Below the pieces are notes generated by a model that was not told the origin of the DNA, did no database searches, and saw only the letters and a program-made list of their open reading frames with translations. A stretch of 64,000 nt of DNA from VXPQ01 sp965248175 (GTDB taxonomy: Bacteria; Bacteroidota; Rhodothermia; Rhodothermales; VXPQ01): positions 1 through 64,000 of the forward strand of contig OZ252093.1 of assembly GCA_965248175.1 (NCBI GenBank), read 5' to 3'. Made by a program: the position numbers and the translations under genes. Shown here piece after piece: positions 7,905-16,768 of the stretch (the stretch's first letter is position 1; the number at the start of each line of letters is the position of its first letter).

Positions 7905-9200
7905 ATGAAATATCCCCACTCGTACTTGCGTCGATCCGGTCATGCACTGGCCCTGCTTGTACTTTGGTGCAGCATGGGATCGACCAATGCGTTCGGGGCT
8001 TATGAGCCGGAAAGCCGTCATGTGTCGGTAATTGTCCATACCGGCGATCCGGCCGGTCCGGACGATGTGCACCGGTCCGGGGGGGCTCCCGCAACCTGCC
8101 GGGAGAACATGAAACCCGGACCCGCGCGTACGAACGAGACGTTGCAGCGCGGCGGCGGCGTAGAACAAATTAACCCCGGCCCCCAACGTACGAACGAGAC
8201 GGGCGAGGAACTCTACAGAAAGGCCTGTGCAACATGTCATGGCGCAGATGGCAAGGGGGCTCCTGCAACCCTACTGGGTTTCGATATTCCGCTCCCCGAT
8301 TTCACCGACTGCAACTTCGCAACCCGCGAACCCGACGCCGACTGGCTTGCAGTGGCACATCAGGGAGGACCCGTTCGCGGGTTTGCCCGGGAGATGCCGG
8401 CCTTTGGCGATGCGCTCACGCAGGACGAACTGCAAAAAATACTGAACTACATTCGCACCCTGTGCCCGGAGGACGAATGGCCGAGAGGCGAATTGAATAC
8501 GCCGCGCGCGCTGGTGACGGAAAAAGCTTTTCCGGAAGACGAGGCGGTACTGACGACAACGATGAATATCGAAACCGAAAGCACCGTTATCCATGAGATA
8601 GTCTATGAAAAACGATTCGGGGCGCGCAATCAATTCGAGGTGACCGTACCGTTCGGCTTCCGGGAGCATATGCAAGGCGGGCAGCTCGGGGATGTAGCCC
8701 TCGGTTTGAAACGCGTGGTTTTCCAAAGGCTGTCTCATGGCAGCATCCTCAGCCTTGGCGGCGAGGTGATTCTACCCACGGGGCATAAAAACACAGGCAT
8801 TGGAAAAGGCATAACACGCATCGAACCCTTTGCTTCGTTCGGGCAGGTCCTGACTGCGGATGCTTTTCTGCAATTTCAGGGTGGTTTCGAACTTCCCCTG
8901 GACCGGAATGCAGCGGAGGATGAGGCTTTCTTTCGCGGTGTTGCAGGCAAAAGCTTCACACAGGGAGACTGGGGGCGCACCTGGTCGCCCATGCTGGAAG
9001 TACTCGGAACGCGTTCTCTGGGATCGGAGGGCGCTTTGCATTGGGATATCGTGCCCCAGGCGCAAATCACCCTGAACCAGCGACAGCATGTGGTGCTCAA
9101 TATCGGACTCCGTATGCCTGTAAATCACGCCCGCAATGCGCAATTTATGATCTATCTGTTGTGGGAGTGGTTCGACGGAGGTTTTCTCGAGGGCTGGTAA
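7905..9200 (+). CDS. Cytochrome c domain fused to outer-membrane beta-barrel
   Basis: A 431-residue exported protein. An N-terminal signal peptide (hydrophobic ALALLVLWCSMGSTNAFGA) is followed by a low-complexity stretch with a duplicated PGP-x-RTNET. Next is a class I cytochrome c domain with one heme site, CATCH, at about residues 107-111 and a probable axial Met in REMPAFGDALTQDEL. From about residue 205 to the end (EGW) the sequence shows alternating strands with aromatic ends (FEVTVPFGFRE, GSILSLGGEVILPTG, HVVLNIGLRMPV, MIYLLWEWF), like an outer-membrane barrel. It would place a heme at the periplasmic face of an outer-membrane pore. The pentaheme cytochrome starts 27 bp downstream, so the two are probably co-transcribed. 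Confidence 0.75.
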   Translation: MKYPHSYLRRSGHALALLVLWCSMGSTNAFGAYEPESRHVSVIVHTGDPAGPDDVHRSGGAPATCRENMKPGPARTNETLQRGGGVEQINPGPQRTNETGEELYRKACATCHGADGKGAPATLLGFDIPLPDFTDCNFATREPDADWLAVAHQGGPVRGFAREMPAFGDALTQDELQKILNYIRTLCPEDEWPRGELNTPRALVTEKAFPEDEAVLTTTMNIETESTVIHEIVYEKRFGARNQFEVTVPFGFREHMQGGQLGDVALGLKRVVFQRLSHGSILSLGGEVILPTGHKNTGIGKGITRIEPFASFGQVLTADAFLQFQGGFELPLDRNAAEDEAFFRGVAGKSFTQGDWGRTWSPMLEVLGTRSLGSEGALHWDIVPQAQITLNQRQHVVLNIGLRMPVNHARNAQFMIYLLWEWFDGGFLEGW

Positions 9201-9227
9201 ACCTGTACCTGACCGGAAAATGCACCC

Positions 9228-10883
9228 ATGAGCGGAAAGCTGTTTTTGGTAATCATTGTTGCTTCGGCAGGATTGGCATTTGTTCATCCGCTCTTCTTCT
9301 CCGTGCCTCCGCAGGCTCCGGGCACGGCTTCTTCCAAAGCGGATCCGCACTTGTTCACGACCGGCGCTGCGTGCATAAGTTGTCATAGCAATCTGGTTAC
9401 CCCTTCCGGCGAAGACATCTCCATCGGTACGGGCTGGCGCGCTTCCATGATGGCCAATTCGGCCCGCGACCCCTATTGGCAGGCCGCAGTCAGACGGGAA
9501 ACAATGGATCATCCGGATGCGCAGGCCCGCATCGAAGACGAATGCGCCTCCTGCCATATGCCCATGTCCCGCTTTGAAGCAAAGGCTGCGGACAAACAAG
9601 GGCAGGTCTTTGCCCACCTGCCGGTCGGCCAAAAGACACACCGCACCGACGACCTGGCCGCCGATGGCGTTTCCTGCACCGTATGTCACCAGATTACCGC
9701 CGAAAAACTGGGCGCCAGAGAAAGCTTCACGGCCGGATTCGTGATCGATACGGAGACGCCGCTGGAACAACGAGCCATTTTCGGACCCTACGATGTGGAC
9801 GCTGGCCGTAGTACCGTTATGCATTCCGCATCGGGATTTCGGCAAGTGGAATCACGCCATATTCAACAGTCCGAACTGTGCGCAACGTGCCATACCCTGT
9901 TTACCGAGGCTATCGGGCCAACGGGAGAGGTGACAGGCGAACTCCCCGAACAGGTCCCCTATCTGGAATGGCGTCATAGTGCCTACCGCGAAGAACGCAG
10001 TTGTCAGTCCTGCCACATGCCCGTCGTACAGGATACCACGGCCATCTCCTCCGTATTGGGGGAGAACCGCACCGGGGTTTCCCGGCATGTATTTCAGGGG
10101 GGCAACTTTTTTATGCTCCGCATGCTCAACCGCTACCGGGCCGAATTGGGCGTAGAAGCCCTTCCGAACGAGCTGGAGGCCACGGCACGGCAAACCGAGC
10201 ATCATTTACAGTTAAACACAGCGCGTATCTCGATAGAAAACGCCGAACGGGCACAGAACGTATTGCGCGTCGAGGTTCGTCTTGAAAATATGGCCGGTCA
10301 TAAACTTCCGACAGGGTATCCCTCGCGCAGGAGCTGGATTCATTTTACGGTGCACGACCGGAACGGGGCGCCCATTTTTGAATCCGGCGGTATCCGGTCA
10401 ACGGGCGAAATCCCGGGGAATGACAATGACAACGATTCGGCTCGTTACGAGCCCCATTATCAGGAAATCACGAAAAGCGATCAGGTGCAGATCTATGAGT
10501 CCGTGATGGTCGATATGCAGGATCAGGTGACGACGGGGCTTTTGCTCGGGATGCGTTACATCAAGGATAATCGCCTGTTGCCAAGGGGATTCGACAAAGC
10601 GTCCGCATCCGAGGATATAGCAGTGCATGGCCGGGCAAAGGAGGACGCAGATTTTATCGGAGGAAGCGACGCCGTGCGCTATATCGTCGATGTTCGCGGG
10701 CGGCAGGGGCCCTTTGCCGTCCAGGCCTCGCTTTGGTATCAGCCGATCGGCTACCGGTGGGCCCATAACCTGAAGGGCTATGACGCTCCTGAAACCAATC
10801 GATTCGTCGAATTCTATGATTCCATGTCGGAAATCTCAGGTATACCGCTCGCAACGACAGAAATCGTCGTAGCCGATCCCTGA
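9228..10883 (+). CDS. Pentaheme c-type cytochrome
   Basis: A 551-residue exported multiheme cytochrome. An N-terminal hydrophobic segment (LFLVIIVASAGLAFVHPLFF) acts as signal or anchor. Five CxxCH sites are visible in the first half: CISCH, CASCH, CTVCH, CATCH and CQSCH. The pattern of paired CxxCHMP sites recalls cytochrome c554/hydroxylamine-oxidoreductase-like proteins. The C-terminal half (about residues 330-550) has no heme sites and reads as beta-rich (HKLPTGYPSRRSWIHFTVHD). It follows the cytochrome/barrel fusion and probably passes electrons to or from it in the periplasm. The electron donor and acceptor cannot be inferred. Confidence 0.82.
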   Translation: MSGKLFLVIIVASAGLAFVHPLFFSVPPQAPGTASSKADPHLFTTGAACISCHSNLVTPSGEDISIGTGWRASMMANSARDPYWQAAVRRETMDHPDAQARIEDECASCHMPMSRFEAKAADKQGQVFAHLPVGQKTHRTDDLAADGVSCTVCHQITAEKLGARESFTAGFVIDTETPLEQRAIFGPYDVDAGRSTVMHSASGFRQVESRHIQQSELCATCHTLFTEAIGPTGEVTGELPEQVPYLEWRHSAYREERSCQSCHMPVVQDTTAISSVLGENRTGVSRHVFQGGNFFMLRMLNRYRAELGVEALPNELEATARQTEHHLQLNTARISIENAERAQNVLRVEVRLENMAGHKLPTGYPSRRSWIHFTVHDRNGAPIFESGGIRSTGEIPGNDNDNDSARYEPHYQEITKSDQVQIYESVMVDMQDQVTTGLLLGMRYIKDNRLLPRGFDKASASEDIAVHGRAKEDADFIGGSDAVRYIVDVRGRQGPFAVQASLWYQPIGYRWAHNLKGYDAPETNRFVEFYDSMSEISGIPLATTEIVVADP

Positions 10884-10899
10884 ACCTTCTACGGCCTCC

Positions 10900-12290
10900 T
10901 CAGCCGAGCCCCAGCATCAGTCCACCCTGGTAGACGATGAGTGAGCACAGATAGGCGAGCCCGGTCATGTATACCCACATGACCACCGGCCAACGCCATG
11001 TGTTCGTCTCACGTCGGGCAATGGCAAGCGTGCTCATGCATTGCAGCGCAAACACGAAGAACACCAAAAGACTCAGCGCTACCAGCGGCGTGAAAACGGG
11101 GCGACCGTCAGGGTAGCGATCTGCTTTGAGGTGATCGCGCAGAACAGGACTTGTTTCGTCGGCGTCGCTGACACTGTAGAGCGTGGCAAGCGTGCTGACA
11201 ATGACTTCGCGCGCAGCAAACGCCGCGATGATGCCCGCGGTGATCTTCCAGTCGAAGCCCAGGGGTTGCATGACGGGCTCGAGGGCACGACCAAACCGAC
11301 CAATGAAGCTGTGGCGGATCAGATAACCGGCCTCGGCATCGGCCAGGCGGGCTAAACCGTCTTCGTATTCCTGCTGCGCCCGATACAACGCCTGGGCACT
11401 GGCAACCTGGCCGGGGTATTGATTGCGCAATGCATCCAAGGCCGCGCCTGCCTCGGGATCACGCTCGGAATCAACCGGCAGAAAACCCATCGCCTCTGCA
11501 ACGGGAGGCTGGGCAAGCAAATCGGAGATTGGAGTGCCTTCCTGTGCCGCTATCCGATCGTATGTATCCTGGTGCTGTGTCTCGATAGCAGCCCGTTGCG
11601 CCAACAGGTCCGGTCCGAGCTGCACTTTGGGATAACTGGCCAAAAACCAGAGCACGATGCTGAGCAGAAAGATGATCTTTCCAGCACGATAGACGAACAC
11701 CTTCGACCGCGCGGTCATTCGCCAGAAGAGGTATCTCATCTTCGGTCGCCGGTATGGCGGCAACTCCATGGCAAAGAAGGACGCCGAGCCCTTGAAAACG
11801 TATCGTTTCAGGATCCAGGCCGCTACGAAAGCCGTCACGGCGCCCATAAGGTACATCGTGAACATCGTCAGGCCCTGGTAGCCGAAAACCCCGAAGAGTT
11901 TGCCCGCCGGAATAAAAGCGGCAATGAACAGGGTGTAGACCGGCAGACGCGCCGAGCAGCTCATTAGCGGGGCAACCATGATCGTGATAATCCGGTCGCG
12001 TTCGTTATCGAGCGTCCGTGCCGCCATGATGCCGGGAATGGCGCATGCGAAACTGCTCAAAAGCGGCACCACCGAACCACCGCTAAGCCCCACCCTGCTC
12101 ATCAGCCGGTCCATGATGAACGCCGTGCGGGCCATGTAGCCGGAATCCTCCATCAGTCCGATGAAGAAAAAAAGCAGCAGGATTTGCGGCAGAAAAATCA
12201 GGACATTTCCCACTCCCGCGATGGCCCCTTCAACCACCAGGTCCGTGAAGACACCACTGGGCAACGTATTGCGCACCAGAGTACCAGTCC
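10900..12290 (-). CDS. feoB: FeoB membrane domain (downstream part of frameshifted feoB)
   Basis: Encodes the permease half of the ferrous iron transporter: GVFTDLVVEGAIAGVGNVLIF, then LPQILLLFFFIGLMEDSGYM, SCSARLPVYTLF (the conserved Cys in the first Gate region), AAFAAREVIVSTLATLYSV (second Gate) and closing helices. It is separated from the GTPase half by a one-base frameshift near 12285, where CTCTGGTGCGC would need one more G to restore LVLWVRN. The frame is open to 12693, but upstream of about 12290 it is only the shadow of the other half. Together the two parts equal a normal FeoB. Confidence 0.85.
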
Positions 12291-13316
12291 TGCCACCGCT
12301 TCCTCGATCAGGTCCATTGCCGGAATGGCCCAGGAAAAGACCGCCTGAAAGACGATTACAAGGACGGCAAGGAATATCGGGAGGCCGAATATCCGATGCG
12401 TCAGCACCGCATCGAGACGATCCGACCATGTCTGGTTCGAGGAGACCTTGTGCCGGGCCGTCACTTGCGCAACGATGGGGCCGAGCCACGTGTAGCGTCC
12501 CGTCATCTCCGCCTGACGATAGGGTACCTTGCGCGCCTCCAAAGTCTCCCGGACAGCCAGTACCGCTGCGTGAAACGCCGGGGCGCGCATGGCCCAATAC
12601 GCCATAGCCTTCTCGTTGGCAAGGGCATGCAAGACCTCGCTGAAACGATGATTTTCGGGAAGATCGGGGGCGTGCTCGGCAAGTAGCGCACATAGCGGCC
12701 CCACCTGCGCCGCAACGGCAGGCATCAGCGTCCAGCGCTGCACCGGCGCAGACGAGGGAACATCGACGATGGCGCGGCGCAGCGCATCAAAGCCTTCTTT
12801 GCGAAGCGCCGCCATCGGAACGATCGGGAGGCCCAATGCTTTGCCGAGGGCTTCCGTGTCGATCGCCAAATCGCTCTCCCGCACCGCATCCATCATATTC
12901 AGCGCCACAATGATCGGCAGGCCCAGATCCATCACCTGGGAAACCAGATACAGGTTGCGCTCCAGGTTGGTGGCATCCACCACGCAAACGACCAGATCGG
13001 GCGGCGTCTCGCCATCAATGCGTCCCACGAGCATGTCGTAGGCGATCTGCTCGTCGAGCGACTTGGGGTTGAGGCTGTATGTCCCCGGCAGATCGACTAC
13101 TTCGACGGTCTCCGTCCCGATAAGCCGTCCACTCTTGCGTTCGACGGTGACACCGGGGTAATTGGCCACTTTTTGACGCCGACCCGTCAACAGATTGAAT
13201 ACGGTCGTCTTGCCGACATTGGGATTTCCGACCAGGGCAACCCGGCGCAAGTCGGGCAACGTATCCGTCAGTGGCAAAACTGGCTCAGGTTCGGCCATTG
13301 GAAATGGTAACCCCAA
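12198..13316 (-). CDS. feoB: FeoB GTPase domain (upstream part of frameshifted feoB)
   Basis: The N-terminal G-protein domain of FeoB: G1 GNPNVGKTT, switch region KVANYPGVTVERKSG, G3 DLPGTYSLNP, G4-like ALNMMDAV, then the helical GDI domain and the first transmembrane segments (IFGLPIFLAVLVIVFQAVFS). After EEAVAGLVLW near 12285 the frame departs from FeoB and ends in unrelated residues at 12198. The continuation is in the next frame. It may be a real mutation, an assembly error or, less likely, recoding. Two feoA genes lie upstream in the same operon. Confidence 0.87.
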   Translation of the reverse strand: MGLPFPMAEPEPVLPLTDTLPDLRRVALVGNPNVGKTTVFNLLTGRRQKVANYPGVTVERKSGRLIGTETVEVVDLPGTYSLNPKSLDEQIAYDMLVGRIDGETPPDLVVCVVDATNLERNLYLVSQVMDLGLPIIVALNMMDAVRESDLAIDTEALGKALGLPIVPMAALRKEGFDALRRAIVDVPSSAPVQRWTLMPAVAAQVGPLCALLAEHAPDLPENHRFSEVLHALANEKAMAYWAMRAPAFHAAVLAVRETLEARKVPYRQAEMTGRYTWLGPIVAQVTARHKVSSNQTWSDRLDAVLTHRIFGLPIFLAVLVIVFQAVFSWAIPAMDLIEEAVAGLVLWCAIRCPVVSSRTWWLKGPSREWEMS

Positions 13317-13405
13317 AGTTGGATATTGAACCAGGAATTTGCGAATACCGGATGTCGGCTATCTTCTCCTCAACCGTCACCTGCCACCATCCTTTACAGA
13401 CAAGC

Positions 13406-13627
13406 TCATGCTCGCTCAACGCGGATCATCCCGGCTTCATGCTTGCGGATCGAGAGGTGATATCCGCGCACTTTCAGGTCTATGGGATCGCCCAGTGGAG
13501 CATACCGTACGACTTCGACACGCGTACCGGACAACAGGCCCATCTCCAGTAGACGACTGGGCGGGATATGGCCTGCAAAGCCGGTCACAATAGCACACTC
13601 TCCGGGTTCAAGGTCTTTCAGCGTCAT
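13406..13627 (-). CDS. feoA: FeoA domain protein (second of two)
   Basis: A 73-residue SH3-like FeoA protein (LEPGECAIVTGFAGHIPPSR, LLEMGLLSGTRVEVVRYAPL, then a C-terminal strand set DPIDLKVRGYHLSIRKHEA). FeoA proteins bind FeoB on the cytoplasmic side and are needed for ferrous iron transport. It overlaps the upstream feoA by ATGA at 13624-13627 and lies 89 bp before feoB. Confidence 0.88.
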   Translation of the reverse strand: MTLKDLEPGECAIVTGFAGHIPPSRLLEMGLLSGTRVEVVRYAPLGDPIDLKVRGYHLSIRKHEAGMIRVERA

Positions 13628-13851
13628 AAAGCGACGGCCGGACTTCCGAAGATTCGCATGGCCAGTTCGCGGCGAAGTCCGATGCGGCTACCGGACACGC
13701 GAACGATCAGCTTGTCGGAGTTTTGCAAGATGGCGACGTGCGCGCCTTCGCGCAGCCCGAGTTCACGCACACGCTGTGCGATGGCGGGCTCAAGGCCTAA
13801 AAAGGCCAGTTGGATGTCGCTGCCGTTGCGGAAGCTGGTCAGGGGCGCCAT
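13624..13851 (-). CDS. feoA: FeoA domain protein (first of two)
   Basis: A 75-residue FeoA-like protein (AFLGLEPAIAQRVRELGLRE, GAHVAILQNSDKLIVRVSGS) opening the feo operon. Two stand-alone FeoA proteins before FeoB are seen in several Bacteroidota-type feo operons. Iron-dependent repression is likely, but no confident Fur or DtxR box was established; an AT-rich imperfect palindrome lies at about 13896-13916. Confidence 0.85.
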   Translation of the reverse strand: MAPLTSFRNGSDIQLAFLGLEPAIAQRVRELGLREGAHVAILQNSDKLIVRVSGSRIGLRRELAMRIFGSPAVAL

Positions 13852-14236
13852 GAATTCATTTTTGTAAATACAGAATCTCAGGGGATATTATCAATTTAGA
13901 CTTAATACAAATAAATCGCGTCGCCGGGCACGGCTCTTCGCAAAATCTTCAATGTTCTGCGCAGGGTAGGCATCCCTGCCCGATTGTGCGGCCCTTTGCA
14001 ACGACAGTAAATTGGCACTAAAACGACACAGGTTTGGTACTCCGCAACATCTCCGTCCGACGACGTATTCTACCAACGAAAACCGCAAAACCGGACACAC
14101 TGAAAAAAACAGAAACCGCATTGCAGCGCAGCCACGTCGATATAGCCTTGTGCAGCGTTATGAGGGATTGTGCATTGCGAAGAGAAGAAGCCGTGCGCAC
14201 CGTTTCCACTCAGGATGCTTTGGACGAGCAAATGCC
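13852..14236. promoter_or_regulatory. feo upstream region
   Basis: 385 bp between feoA and the ABC permease. The first 65 bp next to feoA are markedly AT-rich and should hold the feo promoter and any iron operator. TTTAGACTTAATAC at about 13896 and its partner ending ATAAA are weakly symmetric. A short IS3 remnant lies at 14053-14103. Nothing else recognised. Confidence 0.35.
14053..14103 (+). pseudogene. IS3-family transposase C-terminal scrap
   Basis: CCG TCC GAC GAC GTA TTC TAC CAA CGA AAA CCG encodes PSDDVFYQRKPQ, close to the last residues of the IS3 OrfB copies here (TPDDVFYKRKPL), and ends in TGA. Only about 50 bp are preserved, so this marks an old IS3 insertion. Confidence 0.5.
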
Positions 14237-15037
14237 CTACTCCCAGCGGAAGGTCGCCGTAGAGACAGCCGTGCCGATCACCAGCACACCCAGCAGAATC
14301 AGACCGGACAGGCTATTCCAGGCGTCCTCGAGCCATATATCCTGCAACAGATACACCACATGGGTCAGGGGCAGCCAGTTAGCAAACTCCTGGACACTCG
14401 GCGGCATGAGCATCAGAGGTATGGTCATGCCGGAAAGAAACATCATCGGGAAGAAAAGCACCATCCCGGCTATCTGGGCCAATCGACTGGTAGGCGCCAG
14501 GCTGGCGATGATGTATCCAAGCGAGATAAATGCCAGAAGGCTTAAGGTAAAGCCAGCCAACACAGCAAGCCAGTTGCCGTCGAATCGCAGCCCGAAGAAC
14601 AGTTTCGCCGCCAATATCAAAAAAACCACACCCACCAGCGCCACACTGAAGTACACACTCACGTCCGCGGTGAAATAGACGATGGGACGCAATGGCGTGA
14701 CCTGATAGCGCCGCAGGAGCTTCTGCTCTCTGTCACTCGCCGTGGCCACAGGAATCGTCATGAAAGCGACTGTGGCGATAATCAGCCCGGCTAACGCTGG
14801 CGTCACCATATCAATATAGCCGAAATCCTGGCTGAAATAGCCATCCGGTTCGTTACCCCATATGAAGCCGTAGAGCAGGAGCACCAGTACCGGAAAGCAC
14901 AGATTAAAGAATAGGGCGATCGGCTCGCGCAGGAACAGCTTCAACTTTACAGCAGTGAGTTTGGCATAGGAGCGCAGGACAGGAGTAAAAGCGCTTCTTG
15001 TTGCGGGTCGAATCTGTGGAGTGGCGGTTGTCGTCAT
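14237..15037 (-). CDS. ABC-2 type transporter permease
   Basis: A 266-residue membrane protein with an amphipathic N-terminal helix (AKLTAVKLKLFLREPIALFF) and six predicted hydrophobic segments, including CFPVLVLLLYGFIWG, LAGLIIATVAFMTIPVA and the ABC-2 signature area MVLFFPMMFLSGMTIPLMLM. REQKLLRRYQVTPLRPIVY is the typical cytoplasmic loop. With the ATPase encoded upstream it forms an exporter of drug/daunorubicin-type ABC-2 family. The substrate is unknown. Confidence 0.9.
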   Translation of the reverse strand: MTTTATPQIRPATRSAFTPVLRSYAKLTAVKLKLFLREPIALFFNLCFPVLVLLLYGFIWGNEPDGYFSQDFGYIDMVTPALAGLIIATVAFMTIPVATASDREQKLLRRYQVTPLRPIVYFTADVSVYFSVALVGVVFLILAAKLFFGLRFDGNWLAVLAGFTLSLLAFISLGYIIASLAPTSRLAQIAGMVLFFPMMFLSGMTIPLMLMPPSVQEFANWLPLTHVVYLLQDIWLEDAWNSLSGLILLGVLVIGTAVSTATFRWE

Positions 15038-15148
15038 GGGTATTCCCGTTAAAGACGCGAAAATGGTTACCGATCTGCGATAAGCAAATTGAGCATTAAC
15101 CTCACAGCGCTCATTCCCCTGTTTGCTGTGATATGCAGCGTGTGGTCA

Positions 15149-16066
15149 TCATGAAGCCCGCATCGCCCGCCCGGTAAGCCGCAGGAAGACATCCTCCAGA
15201 TCGGCCTGTTCCGTGCGCAGGCTCTGGAACGGAATACGCTCTTCTTCCAAGCGGGCAACCACCGCGGCAAGCAGTCCATCCGTGTTGCCGGAAACTATCA
15301 CCTGGCGACCACTGCGTATCACTTCCTTTACCTGCGGGAGAGACTGTAGCGGCGACAGGTCGAATTCAGGCTCCGCATCGAACACGATACGCCTTTCCTG
15401 ATCCAATTCTTTCACTAACCCGGCTGGCGTGTCCAGCGCAATGATTTTTCCCCGATCGACGATGGCGATGCGGTCGCACAGGTACTCGGCTTCATCCATG
15501 AAGTGGGTAACGATCACAACCGTCTTACCCTGTGTCCGGATCGTCTGGACCAGTTCCCATGTGGCCCTGCGGGCTTGCGGATCTAATCCGCTGGTCAGTT
15601 CGTCCAGAAATATGACTTCTGGATCGTTGACCAGCGCCAGGGCAACAAACAGTCGTTGCTTCTGACCGCCGGAAAGGCTTCCGAAGGTCGCATTGCGCTT
15701 GTCGGCTAGCCCCCACTGTTCCAACAATGGCTCCCAGGGTACAGTATGCGTGTACAAGGAGGAGAACAGGTCTAGCGCCTCCCACACTTTCATGCGTTCG
15801 GCGAGGGCTGCGGCCTGCAGTTGCACGCCGATACGTTGCGCCAGAGCAGCCCGCTCCCTGATGGGGTCCAACCCCAGCACCGATATCCGGCCCCGATCCG
15901 GCTTACGTAGACCGATGATACTCTCGACAGTCGTCGTCTTGCCGGCACCGTTCGGTCCGATTATCCCGAAGATTTCACCCGGCTGTACGAAAAACGACAC
16001 GTCAGTAACCGCCACTGTTTTCCCATATGTCTTGTGAATCCGTTCTACTTCAATGATCGGTTGCAT
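15149..16066 (-). CDS. ABC transporter ATP-binding protein
   Basis: A 305-residue ATPase: Walker A GPNGAGKTT, Q-loop region IGVQLQ, signature LSGGQKQR, Walker B VIFLDELTSGLDP, H-loop VTHFMDEAE. It carries the C-terminal DUF4162-like extension (DLEDVFLRLTGRAMRAS ending) common in CcmA/NatA-type exporters. The permease follows after 111 bp on the same strand. Confidence 0.93.
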   Translation of the reverse strand: MQPIIEVERIHKTYGKTVAVTDVSFFVQPGEIFGIIGPNGAGKTTTVESIIGLRKPDRGRISVLGLDPIRERAALAQRIGVQLQAAALAERMKVWEALDLFSSLYTHTVPWEPLLEQWGLADKRNATFGSLSGGQKQRLFVALALVNDPEVIFLDELTSGLDPQARRATWELVQTIRTQGKTVVIVTHFMDEAEYLCDRIAIVDRGKIIALDTPAGLVKELDQERRIVFDAEPEFDLSPLQSLPQVKEVIRSGRQVIVSGNTDGLLAAVVARLEEERIPFQSLRTEQADLEDVFLRLTGRAMRAS

Positions 16067-16768
16067 GCGTTTTCCCTAACTTGAATTCTGCGCCAGAAAG
16101 CCTCTTGGATCCGACAGCGCCGGTCGTGCACATCGGACGCTTAGCGCGAGGCGCAGCGGTGCTCCGAAAAGACGGCACGAACAAGGATCGCCTTGCCCGA
16201 CTGCCGGGGGCCCGGTAACGGTTGCGAAAGACCGGGTTTCGGCAGATTTTTGTTGAAACATTAATGGGCGTTTACCTTGATTACGGAACGTTCGGTCACA
16301 GGTTACATCAAATTACATCAAAAATGCACATACTGAGGAAAAATTTGAAGATTATACACAATGCTTGACAAAGCAGTTCTTGTGCGCCTGGCCCGTTTCA
16401 CGCCGGGAAGGACGGTACCGCCCCACACCGGATGGTAATCAGTACAGCGATCCGGTCAAGGTTCACATGAAGCTACCCATAACGTTTTCCATTGAAAACT
16501 TGAGCAGACGGCAGAGGCGCCAGCTCAGGAGGGCCCAGAAAGCCAGAGAAGACAAATAACGCGCCACGCCTGACCTTAATTGTGGCAAACATAAAAATCA
16601 TCCGGAAGACGGATATCCCATCTGGCACACAGAACTCGAAACAGCGATAAAGTCAGAGAACAATCAAAACGCAACCGACGTGATCGGGAGACACCCGATA
16701 CTTGAAGGGTTATACACGTACGAGGTAAACAGACACCCCCAGCCCATCAAATTGCGGACAGAACCATA
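16067..16768. other. Long intergenic region
   Basis: About 700 bp between the ABC ATPase and the hydrolase. It contains only a weak 64-codon ORF (16365-16559). AT-rich runs around 16280-16350 may hold the ABC promoter. No RNA gene or IS end was recognised. Confidence 0.5.
16365..16559 (+). CDS. Small basic hypothetical protein, doubtful
   Basis: A possible 64-residue ORF. A shorter version from the ATG at 16467 gives MKLPITFSIENLSRRQRRQL and a very basic, Arg/Gln-rich tail. No family is recognised. The basic tail is the only reason to keep it; it may be a chance ORF. Confidence 0.2.
   Translation: MTKQFLCAWPVSRREGRYRPTPDGNQYSDPVKVHMKLPITFSIENLSRRQRRQLRRAQKAREDK

Noticed and set aside
8772..9845. 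357-codon minus-strand ORF opposite the cytochrome genes
   Set aside because: A shadow ORF; the plus strand carries signal peptides and CxxCH motifs.
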